Source of the DNA: an uncultured bacterium
GTDB lineage: Bacteria > Actinomycetota > Coriobacteriia > Coriobacteriales > Coriobacteriaceae
Assembly: GCA_905216145.1 (NCBI GenBank)
Contig: CAJMST010000037.1
Location: 1 to 9,918, forward strand
Direction of reading: 5' to 3'
DNA length: 9,918 nt
The notes beneath the pieces are model-generated. The model had not been told where the DNA came from, did not search any database, and was given only the letters and a program-made list of their open reading frames with translations. A program made the translations under genes and the position numbers. Below, piece after piece: positions 1 to 6,032 of the stretch (the stretch's first letter is position 1; each line of letters starts with the position of its first letter).

Positions 1-1888
1 CACGCTCACCGCGACCCTCGCCGCCGCGACGCTCGTCACGGCCACCGCGCTCGTCATTGCGACCGGAACGACGACGATCGCCCGAGCCACGCTTGCCGCC
101 ACGCGAGCCACGGCCCTCGTCCTCGCGCTCAACACGGCGACGACCACCGCGGTCCTCGTCCTCGCGGCGACGGCGATGCGCCTCGCCCTGGAACTGCTTG
201 GCACGACGCTCGGCACGGTTGCCGCGCGGGGCTTGCTCGATGGCACCAGCACCGCCGCGTTCCTCGGCAGCCACCTCGCGGGCCACGCTCTCCACGGCCT
301 CGTCCACGCGAGCCTGAACGCCCTCGCGCACGCGGGTCTTGCCGCCGCGCTTGGGACGGCTCGGACGCTCGCCGTCGCCGCGACGCTCGTCGCGACCGCG
401 GTTGGAGCGACCGGCCACATCGCCATAGTCATCGCCGTTGCGCTTGCCGTCGCGACGTGCCTGCTCAAGCTTCTTCTTGCTCTTGGACTTGCCGCGCTTG
501 GTCTTCTTCTTCACCTTAAAGGCCGAAGGGTCGCGCTCGGGATCAACCGCAGGCGGGTTGGGACCCACATGCAGGTCGCCGGCCTCGTAGATGTCGGCGG
601 TCTTGTCCATGAGCTTCTCAATCTCGTAGAACTCGTCCACGTCCTGCTCGGTCACAAACGTAATGGCCCAGCCCAGCTCGCCGGCGCGGCCCGTACGGCC
701 AATACGGTGGATGTAGTCGGTCGGCTCGGCCGGCACGTCAAAGTTCACGACGTAGCGCACGTCGCTAATGTCGATGCCGCGGGCAAGCACGTCGGTTGCC
801 ACCAGCACGTCGACGGTACCGTCGCGGAAGGCCGAAAGGGCACGCTCGCGCTGGGCCTGGCTGCGGTTGCCGTGAATCGCGGCGGCCTTGATACCCCTGC
901 GCTCCAGACGACGGCAGCAGCTGTCGGCACGGTGCTTGGTGCGCATAAAGACGATCGTGCGCTCCGGGCCCTCCTTTTTGAGGAACTCGGGCAGCAGGTT
1001 GTTCTTGGCCTCGATGGACACCGGGAACACAAACTGGTCGACGGTGTCGGCGGTCGACGTGGCGGGCGCGATCTCCACGCGGGCCGGGTCGCTCACCAGG
1101 TCGGTGATCTCGCCCACGGCCTCCTCGTCGAGGGTCGCCGAGAACAGCAGCGTCTGGCGCTCGGCCGGAGTCTCGCGCACAATGCGGCGAACGGCGGGCA
1201 AAAAGCCCATGTCGAGCATGCGATCGGCCTCGTCGAGAACCAGCACCTTGACCTCGTTCAGGTGGCAGGCGCCCTGCTCGATCAGGTCGACCAGACGGCC
1301 CGGCGTGGCGACCAGGATATCGCAGCCGTACTTGAGTGCCGCGGTCTGCGGCTTGTAGCTCACGCCACCCACGACGGTCACGGCGACATGGCCGGTGACG
1401 TCGGCGATCTTGCTAGCGACCTCGTCGATCTGCTGGGCGAGCTCGCGCGTGGGGGTGATGACGAGCATCACGGGGCCACAGCCGTTGCCCTCGGGCTTCT
1501 TGGCACCGCGACGGCGGTTGCGGCCGCCACGCTCGCGCACGGATTTGGGCGGAGCGATATGCTCCAGATTGTTCATGGTCGGCAGCAAGAAGGCGGCCGT
1601 CTTGCCGGTGCCGGTTTGAGCGGCGGCAAGCAGGTCGCGACCCTCGAGCACCACGGGGATCGAGCCGGCCTGCACGGGCGTCGGCGCCGTGTAGCCCAGG
1701 TTCTCGATAGCACGAAGCATCTCGTCCGAAAGTCCCAGCTCGTCAAAGGCGGGCAGGCTCTCGGTAGCGGACTCGACGGCCTGGGCAGCATTGGCCTCAT
1801 CGGCGGCATCGAAGGCAGCCTGGGTCATGGCCTCGCGGGCCTCGTCCAGGATCTCGGCGTCGGTGACGTCGGATACAGAATTACGCAT
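1..1888 (-). CDS. DEAD-box ATP-dependent RNA helicase, RhlE-like (3' end beyond window)
   Basis: ATP-driven remodelling of RNA duplexes, probably in ribosome assembly or mRNA turnover in the cytoplasm. About 629 codons are visible and the frame stays open to base 1, so the C-terminus is missing. The motifs appear in family order: Q motif GYTAPTPVQ (residues 65-73), Walker A AQTGTGKT (90-97), PTREL (146-150), TPGR (195-198), DEAD (219-222), SAT (250-252), ATDVLARGID (364-373) and HRIGRTGRAG (394-403). Residues about 115-130 are an Arg-rich insert between motifs I and Ia. From about 455 onward the chain is a low-complexity Lys/Arg/Gly/Glu tail with RGG-like steps, typical of RNA-binding tails. 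The ATG at 1886-1888 follows AAGGAA (1898-1903 on the minus strand) with 9 bases between. The N-terminal FDELGLSDEMLRAI and LEGRDLLAAAQTGTGKT resemble RhlE most, but CsdA/DeaD-type naming cannot be excluded. The gene is transcribed divergently from the FHA gene. Confidence 0.95.
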   Translation of the reverse strand, partial: MRNSVSDVTDAEILDEAREAMTQAAFDAADEANAAQAVESATESLPAFDELGLSDEMLRAIENLGYTAPTPVQAGSIPVVLEGRDLLAAAQTGTGKTAAFLLPTMNNLEHIAPPKSVRERGGRNRRRGAKKPEGNGCGPVMLVITPTRELAQQIDEVASKIADVTGHVAVTVVGGVSYKPQTAALKYGCDILVATPGRLVDLIEQGACHLNEVKVLVLDEADRMLDMGFLPAVRRIVRETPAERQTLLFSATLDEEAVGEITDLVSDPARVEIAPATSTADTVDQFVFPVSIEAKNNLLPEFLKKEGPERTIVFMRTKHRADSCCRRLERRGIKAAAIHGNRSQAQRERALSAFRDGTVDVLVATDVLARGIDISDVRYVVNFDVPAEPTDYIHRIGRTGRAGELGWAITFVTEQDVDEFYEIEKLMDKTADIYEAGDLHVGPNPPAVDPERDPSAFKVKKKTKRGKSKSKKKLEQARRDGKRNGDDYGDVAGRSNRGRDERRGDGERPSRPKRGGKTRVREGVQARVDEAVESVAREVAAEERGGAGAIEQAPRGNRAERRAKQFQGEAHRRRREDEDRGGRRRVEREDEGRGSRGGKRGSGDRRRSGRNDERGGRDERRGGEGRGER

Positions 1889-2157
1889 ATGTTGTTGTTC
1901 CTTATCTGCACGCGTTATGAGCACGGCATGCGGCCGCGCGGACGTGCTTGGTAGTGCGCTAATACATACAAAAACAGGTGCGCACAGAGAGGACGTTGCT
2001 CAGCACGCTGGCGATCGCTTTGGCAGCCCTATCACGCGCCGTCCAGACGCAGCAGCTCTAAGCGATGGAGCAGATTCGCCGCGGTTAGTATACCCGTGCT
2101 TCGCATGCCCCCACGTAAACCACAGATGACGAGGCGGACGAGGTGGGCCTGGCCGAT
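1889..2157. other. Divergent intergenic region, helicase side; no gene seen
   Basis: No reading frame here has a convincing ribosome site or a recognisable product. This stretch must hold the helicase leader and promoter, but I cannot pick clear -35/-10 boxes on the minus strand. A GC-rich imperfect hairpin is possible at 1920-1948 (AGCACG pairing with CGTGCT around a GCGGCCGC palindrome), inside the presumed helicase 5' leader. I checked 2070-2150 for a tRNA and found no paired anticodon or T arm. Confidence 0.4.
1898..1903 (-). promoter_or_regulatory. Ribosome binding site of the helicase gene
   Basis: AAGGAA on the minus strand lies 9 bases before the ATG at 1886-1888. It supports this start, from which the N-terminal leader of about 45 residues precedes the helicase core. 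Confidence 0.6.
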
Positions 2158-2216
2158 TGTGTCAATCTGTAACAGATGCAGGGCAAAACCGGGTCCAAAT
2201 GTTACAGAACAAGACA
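2158..2216 (+). repeat. Palindromic repeat, copy 0 (isolated copy)
   Basis: This is a diverged, isolated copy of the family that forms the array at 5654-5960. TCTGTAACA on the left is answered by TGTTACAGA on the right. From the left ACA to the end of TGTTACAGA it measures exactly 37 bases, as in the four array copies. The loop stretch GGCAAAACCGGGTCC nearly matches GGCAAAACGGTCC of copy 3, which sets its orientation as plus. The outer arms (TGTGTCAA and its partner) are more worn than in the array copies. It lies between the divergent helicase and FHA genes. Confidence 0.75.
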
Positions 2217-2259
2217 GAGGGGGATTTCCGTTCAGTCCAACCAAAATCTCTCGCTCTTC

Positions 2260-2287
2260 CTGCAATTTCGAACATGTGGCCTATAAT
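2260..2287 (+). promoter_or_regulatory. Putative sigma-70-type promoter of the FHA gene
   Basis: A perfect TATAAT -10 box lies at 2282-2287. The best -35 candidate is weak (CTGCAA at 2260-2265, 3 of 6 matches, 16-base spacer). Transcription would begin near 2294 and give a leader of about 100 bases before the GTG start at 2395. The -10 is convincing by sequence; the -35 is not. Confidence 0.45.
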
Positions 2288-2381
2288 GTTGCTTTGGTTA
2301 CGCTATATATTGCGCAGCCATTTAATACATCGCCCACCGGGAGCCATTAATTCCTATCGCCATATTGGCTAGGAAGCAATC

Positions 2382-2390
2382 AAAGGAGGT
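2382..2390 (+). promoter_or_regulatory. Strong ribosome binding site fixing the FHA gene start at 2395
   Basis: AAAGGAGGT is nearly a full anti-16S match. It is followed by ATCC and then GTG at 2395-2397. This makes the upstream in-frame TTG at 2365 unlikely, because the Shine-Dalgarno sequence would then sit inside the coding region. Confidence 0.85.
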
Positions 2391-2394
2391 ATCC

Positions 2395-3357
2395 GTGGCA
2401 GCAGAGACGCCTTGCTCGGTCCTCTATAACGATATTCGCTCGTTCGGCGGTCTTAAACATCTCGAGATCGCCCGAATGCTCATCAATGGAAACTCTTATC
2501 TCGGCAGTACCCTGCTCGAGAAATGCTCTTCCAACCGCTCGTATCTCACCCGTTACATCGTCCATCGTAAGCCTGACCAGTGCGCGCCCGCCATCTACAG
2601 CGACTTTACCGTCACCACGCTCAACCTTTCCGCGGCAATCTGCAGCAAGCTCGGCGGTGGCGAGTCCGCCTATCAGACAATCGCCGAGCACTATCGCGGT
2701 CCGGCCGCCAACGAAATGATGTCGGCTCTCGCCAGCTACAAGCTGGACAGCCGCCTATATGCAAATGCCCTCAATCGCATCGACAACTTTGACGGCAATG
2801 CCGTGCGCGAGAAAAGCACGCTTTACCTTATGCTCTTTGTGGCAACGGGGGCGCTCGCCGATCCCGTTCAGGGCGTGGCCACCGTCGAGCGCTTTTGCGA
2901 CAGCAAGACGGGCGGGCACTTTGGCACCACCGAAACTACCGTCGGACGTGGCTTTATGAGCAGCCTGGAGCAGCCGCACACCGTCGCTCCCAACCTCGGT
3001 CTGCTCAGAACCCATGCCGACAACTGCGCCGACATGCAAATCCATCCCCTCACACGCGATCCGCGCGGCACCGTGATTGGTTCTTTGCCCAAAACCTCGC
3101 CCAGCATTACCGATGTGGGCGCCGACGCATCGCGCGAACATCTTCGCATTTGGCTTGAGGGTGAGCACTGGTACGCCCAGGGCCTTGGATCGACCAACGG
3201 CACAGTGCTCGAATCGGGCGCGGGCGACGGCGATATTGTGATTGAGCCGCCGCGCGACCAACGCGAGCCAGGCAAAGTCTATCCCCCCGTGGAAATCGCT
3301 AACAGCGACAGGCTCCATCTGGGTCTCTACACGACATTCCTTGTCATTGTGGACTAG
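2395..3357 (+). CDS. FHA-domain protein, partner of the adjacent Ser/Thr kinase
   Basis: A 320-residue soluble protein with no signal peptide or membrane segment visible. Residues 1 to about 215 are a mostly helical region I do not recognise. Residues about 224-320 form a C-terminal FHA domain, a phosphothreonine-recognition fold. It shows the Ser-Arg-x-His motif as SREH (246-249), the GSTNGT turn (265-270), and the closing beta strands IANSDRLHLGLYTTFLVIV. The usual Gly-Arg at the start of the domain appears to be Gly-Ser (GS, 229-230), so the phosphate-contacting Arg may be missing or shifted. The next gene downstream on the same strand encodes a transmembrane kinase, so this protein is probably its reader, regulator or substrate (inference). 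The GTG start is chosen because of the strong Shine-Dalgarno just before it. The FHA call is firm; the N-terminal role is unknown. Confidence 0.88.
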   Translation: MAAETPCSVLYNDIRSFGGLKHLEIARMLINGNSYLGSTLLEKCSSNRSYLTRYIVHRKPDQCAPAIYSDFTVTTLNLSAAICSKLGGGESAYQTIAEHYRGPAANEMMSALASYKLDSRLYANALNRIDNFDGNAVREKSTLYLMLFVATGALADPVQGVATVERFCDSKTGGHFGTTETTVGRGFMSSLEQPHTVAPNLGLLRTHADNCADMQIHPLTRDPRGTVIGSLPKTSPSITDVGADASREHLRIWLEGEHWYAQGLGSTNGTVLESGAGDGDIVIEPPRDQREPGKVYPPVEIANSDRLHLGLYTTFLVIVD

Positions 3358-3360
3358 CGC

Positions 3361-3389
3361 GGACGGCGATCGAAAGACGGTCGCCGTCC
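3361..3389 (+). terminator. Terminator-like hairpin after the FHA gene
   Basis: A 12-bp stem (GGACGGCGATCG with CGGTCGCCGTCC, one G-U pair) closes an AAAGA loop three bases after the TAG stop. The downstream tract GTCTTATGTCTTCT is only moderately T-rich, so it may attenuate transcription rather than fully end it before the kinase gene. Confidence 0.6.
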
Positions 3390-3435
3390 GTCTTATGTCT
3401 TCTGCCTTCTGCGTCGTAAACGACAATGCTCAGCG

Positions 3436-3496
3436 GTATACGTGGGCAGTGCGACTATCATGGTACTTTACCGATATCCGCACTGCTCGCGTATAC
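3436..3496 (+). repeat. 61-base inverted repeat in the kinase leader
   Basis: The arm at 3436-3453 (GTATACGTGGGCAGTGCG) pairs with 3479-3496 (CGCACTGCTCGCGTATAC). It matches at 16 of 18 positions as DNA; both exceptions become G-U pairs in a plus-strand RNA, giving a full 18-bp RNA stem around a 25-base loop. It ends 32 bases before the kinase ATG, so it is either a structured 5' leader or an operator. Its total length resembles that of the TGTAACA palindromes, but the arm sequence is unrelated. Confidence 0.6.
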
Positions 3497-3528
3497 GTGC
3501 GGCAACCCATGCCAGACAAAGGAACGCC

Positions 3529-5613
3529 ATGGATACTACCGATAGCGCCTATGGCGACAAACTCGTCCGTCTCGATACGTTCGATACCGCCGTGGCGGTC
3601 GACCCCAGCGCCGAGGACGACGCCAAACGCCGGTTTATGACACTTATTCTCCAGACGGCCCACCGCAACAACGGCAACATCGGGCACGTGCTGCGCGCGA
3701 CCAACACGAGCGGCGAGGTCTTTGCCGTCAAGCTGCTCAAGGACAACGTCATTCTCTCTGGCCAAGCCCCCGACCGCTCCGCCGAGCAATCGGCCGCGCA
3801 CCTGGCCAACACCGCTGCGCTGTTTGAGGAGTACCGTCATCTGTGTACCGTCTCGAACCTGCGCGGATTTCCGCGCGTCTATGGCTACGGATCGTGCGAG
3901 GATGACCCGCTCATCCTCATGGAGTGGGTCGAGGGCACCTCACTCAAGCAGGCGCTGCCCCTGCTTCCTCACGACGCCTCGGGCGGGCTGACCACCCAGA
4001 TGGTCGCCGCCGTCGGAAACGCCGTGCTTCGTGCGCTCTTGATGACCCAAGGCCTCGTGAATCCGGTCGTCCATCGCGACCTGTCGCCTGCCAATATTAT
4101 GTTCCGCACCACCAGCCGAACGCTCGAGCAGCAGATTGCCGATTGCTCCTTTGACCCCTGCCTCATCGACATGGGCTCCGCGACCATGGCCCTCGGCGAC
4201 GACACGATTACCCGGCGCGCCGACATCTGGCGCTTTGCCACGCCCGCATACGCCGCGCCCGAGATGCTCACGCAGGATATTGAAGGCATCGCGGCCCTTC
4301 GCCGTTCGCCGGCAATCGACGTCTATGCGCTTTCGAGCATTCTGTACCAGCTCTACAGCGGTCGTAAGCCGTTTGACTTTGAGTCGACGGACGCCGCTGC
4401 AACCGGCTCGTTCTATCTCGTAAAGACCAAGACCAAGCCGGCACCGCTCGAGCCGCGCTGCGAGGGCGATGAAGCGCTCGTCCAAATCATCATGAAGGGT
4501 CTCTCAGTCGAGCAGTGCGATCGTCCCACCGAGCAGCAGATGCTCGAGGTGCTCTCGGCATACCTCACCGATGCCGAATCCGAGGGCCGCGAAGGCGCGG
4601 GCAGTGACGCCGCAATCGACATCGACTCCGGTACACACCTTAAGGTCGACGTCGCCGGCGAGCGCGCGAGAGAGATCCTGGAGCAGGCCCGGCACGATGC
4701 CATGACCCGCCGCCGCTTTATTATCGGTGGCGTCGTTGCAGCCGTTGCGGGGCTCAGCGTCATTGGGGCGGCGACCCATGGCTTTGGCATCCCCGACTAC
4801 CTTGACGGCATCCGCGGTTCACTTGATGACTACACCTGGGATCAGCTGCAGGAGATTTCGCTCAAGATTAAGGCCACCGAGACCCGTAGCGAGGCACGCG
4901 AGATTGCCAAGCGCTATCACCTGCTCGATGCCGATGGGCATATCCCCTATCCGTGTACCAAGCGTGTCACGCTCACCAACGGGCTGCAGGTTGGCGCGCA
5001 GCTTGTGGGCATCCGCCACGATGAGCTTCTGGACGGGACGGGCAAGGCCGGACTGACGTTTATGTTCGATGCGGGTATTGCCGAGCGCAACGCTGCGGCT
5101 GAACCGCCGAGCGCCGGCTGGGCAGATTGCGAGCTGCGGGAATGGCTCAACGGCGACGGCCTTAAGCTGCTGCCCAACGAGTTGCGCGCACTCATTAAAT
5201 CTGTCAAAAAGATCTCGAATAACGTTGGCGCCGCCAGAAGCGCATCATGCCTGAGCGAGTTGCCCGCAACCCTTTGGCTGCCCGCCATGGTCGAGCTGTG
5301 CGGTACGCAACCGCCCGATTCGTTTACCGAGGACTATCACTACCTGGCAGACATCTACAACGGCGAGGGCAAGGAGTATCAGCTCTTCCGCGAGCTCAAG
5401 GTGAGCCCGTATTCCACGAACGAGACGATGGTCCGCCAGTGGAAGGGCAAGGACACCTGTTGGTGGGAGCGCACGGTGAGCCCCGACACATCGGAGAGCG
5501 AAGGCACGCTCTATATGAACCGCGTGGGGCACGACGGCGACGTCTTTACGTACGCAACGCCTGCGGAAAAGCCAAACAAGCTAACCTGTGTGATCCCCGG
5601 ATTCTGCATCTAG
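3529..5613 (+). CDS. Transmembrane Ser/Thr protein kinase with DUF6273-like outer domain
   Basis: A 694-residue Hanks-type kinase built like PknB but with a different outer domain. Kinase domain, about 35-345: Gly-rich loop GNIGHV (49-54), ATP lysine K68 in FAVKLLK, catalytic loop VHRDLSPANIMF (181-192) with D184 and N189, metal site IDMGSA (213-218) in place of DFG, APE (243-245), and DVYALSSILYQLYSGRKPF (264-282). Acidic juxtamembrane linker, about 346-390. One transmembrane helix at about 396-416 follows TRRRF. Outer part, 420-694: a YTWDQLQEISLKI segment, then a DUF6273-like domain (GWADCELREWLN 530-541, TLWLPAMVELCG 581-592, WWERTVSP 645-652, C-terminal VIPGFCI). The ATG at 3529 follows AAAGGA (3518-3523); an earlier in-frame GTG at 3442 has no such site and would translate the inverted repeat. 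It probably senses an external signal and phosphorylates cytoplasmic targets, perhaps the FHA protein. No PP2C phosphatase is present in the window. Confidence 0.9.
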   Translation: MDTTDSAYGDKLVRLDTFDTAVAVDPSAEDDAKRRFMTLILQTAHRNNGNIGHVLRATNTSGEVFAVKLLKDNVILSGQAPDRSAEQSAAHLANTAALFEEYRHLCTVSNLRGFPRVYGYGSCEDDPLILMEWVEGTSLKQALPLLPHDASGGLTTQMVAAVGNAVLRALLMTQGLVNPVVHRDLSPANIMFRTTSRTLEQQIADCSFDPCLIDMGSATMALGDDTITRRADIWRFATPAYAAPEMLTQDIEGIAALRRSPAIDVYALSSILYQLYSGRKPFDFESTDAAATGSFYLVKTKTKPAPLEPRCEGDEALVQIIMKGLSVEQCDRPTEQQMLEVLSAYLTDAESEGREGAGSDAAIDIDSGTHLKVDVAGERAREILEQARHDAMTRRRFIIGGVVAAVAGLSVIGAATHGFGIPDYLDGIRGSLDDYTWDQLQEISLKIKATETRSEAREIAKRYHLLDADGHIPYPCTKRVTLTNGLQVGAQLVGIRHDELLDGTGKAGLTFMFDAGIAERNAAAEPPSAGWADCELREWLNGDGLKLLPNELRALIKSVKKISNNVGAARSASCLSELPATLWLPAMVELCGTQPPDSFTEDYHYLADIYNGEGKEYQLFRELKVSPYSTNETMVRQWKGKDTCWWERTVSPDTSESEGTLYMNRVGHDGDVFTYATPAEKPNKLTCVIPGFCI

Positions 5614-5625
5614 GGAGCGGGCGCC

Positions 5626-5653
5626 TTGCCGCGGCGGGGCCCCTCCCCGGCAA
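5626..5653 (+). terminator. GC-rich hairpin after the kinase gene, possible terminator
   Basis: TTGCC (5626-5630) pairs with GGCAA (5649-5653) and GGGG (5636-5639) with CCCC (5645-5648) around a five-base loop, with a five-base bulge on the left side. It begins 12 bases after the TAG stop. The following bases are TTGTCTC, the first arm of the repeat array, so there is no real U tract and the terminator role is uncertain. Confidence 0.35.
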
Positions 5654-5714
5654 TTGTCTCGATCTGTAACACCAGCTCGGCAGATACAGGTCTAGATGTT
5701 ACAGAACGAGACAA
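5654..5714 (+). repeat. Palindromic repeat array, copy 1
   Basis: Outer arms TTGTCTCG (5654-5661) and CGAGACAA (5707-5714) match perfectly. Inner arms are TCTGTAACA and TGTTACAGA, with the invariant 37-base core. The loop carries AGGTCTAGA near its 3' side, which sets the orientation as plus. One internal A-A mismatch interrupts the stem. Confidence 0.85.
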
Positions 5715-5735
5715 ACCCCACCCCCCCCCCGAGAC

Positions 5736-5798
5736 AACATCTCAATCTGTAACAACTAGGACCCAAATATCGGTCTTACTGTTACAAATCGAGATGTT
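5736..5798 (-). repeat. Palindromic repeat array, copy 2 (reversed)
   Basis: Arms AACATCTC (5736-5743) and GAGATGTT (5791-5798) enclose the same core. Read on the minus strand it shows GATTTGTAACAGT on the left, GGGTCC in the loop and AGTTGTTACAGATTGAGA on the right, as in copy 4 on the plus strand. The four imperfect pairs outside the single mismatch are G-U-compatible only when transcribed from the minus strand. This supports a reversed orientation. Confidence 0.85.
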
Positions 5799-5818
5799 CA
5801 GGTTACCCTCTAATGGTT

Positions 5819-5877
5819 TGTCTCGATCTGTAACATCTAGCAGGCAAAACGGTCCTCAGATGTTACAGATTGAGACG
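5819..5877 (+). repeat. Palindromic repeat array, copy 3
   Basis: GTCTCGATCTGTAACATCT (5820-5838) pairs with AGATGTTACAGATTGAGAC (5858-5876). All 19 positions pair if one G-U is allowed. The loop contains GGCAAAACGGTCC, shared with copy 0. The core is 37 bases, plus orientation. Confidence 0.88.
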
Positions 5878-5895
5878 TTAAGTTGTGGCTCGATG

Positions 5896-5960
5896 TAATG
5901 TCTAGATTTGTAACAGTTACTCGATAAAAACGGGTCTAGTTGTTACAGATTGAGACATTA
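5896..5960 (+). repeat. Palindromic repeat array, copy 4
   Basis: The longest stem of the family: 5896-5919 pairs with 5937-5960. Of 24 positions, 19 are Watson-Crick, four are G-U and one is a mismatch. The 17-base loop holds AAAAACGGGTC. Plus orientation is set by the wobble pairs and the loop. It ends 76 bases before the CsoR-type operator of copA. Confidence 0.88.
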
Positions 5961-6032
5961 GACCGGCTACGGTCCGCCGACCAGGCTATCACCTCGGCCA
6001 ATTAACAGAATGACATACATTTCAATCTCCAC

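Noticed and set aside
176..1954. A 592-codon open frame on the plus strand, antisense to the helicase
   Set aside because: The minus strand holds every DEAD-box motif in order. The plus frame is Ala/Leu/Gly/His-rich low complexity, a shadow produced by GC-rich codons.
2085..2150. tRNA-like stretch (GGTTAGTATACCCG)
   Set aside because: No pairing anticodon stem, no TTCGA T-loop and no matching acceptor stem.
2032..2265. A 77-codon minus-strand frame and overlapping plus-strand frames in the divergent gap
   Set aside because: No ribosome site, no recognisable product, and they run through the copy 0 palindrome.
2365..2394. TTG start that would add 10 residues to the FHA protein
   Set aside because: A near-perfect Shine-Dalgarno at 2382-2390 lies inside this extension and serves the GTG at 2395.
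3442..3528. GTG start that would add 29 residues to the kinase
   Set aside because: No ribosome site precedes it and it would translate the 61-base inverted repeat; AAAGGA precedes the ATG at 3529.
3940..4485. A 181-codon minus-strand frame inside the kinase gene
   Set aside because: A shadow of the kinase coding strand, which carries all the catalytic motifs.
5626..5898. A 90-codon open frame across the palindrome array
   Set aside because: It simply translates the repeats, with no ribosome site and no protein-like composition.
5654..5960. CRISPR array
   Set aside because: The units are long palindromes with variable loops, one is reversed, linkers are only 18-21 bases, and no cas gene is present.
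5654..5960. Palindromes as ordinary Rho-independent terminators
   Set aside because: No T tract follows any copy, and four in a row with opposite orientations would be redundant.
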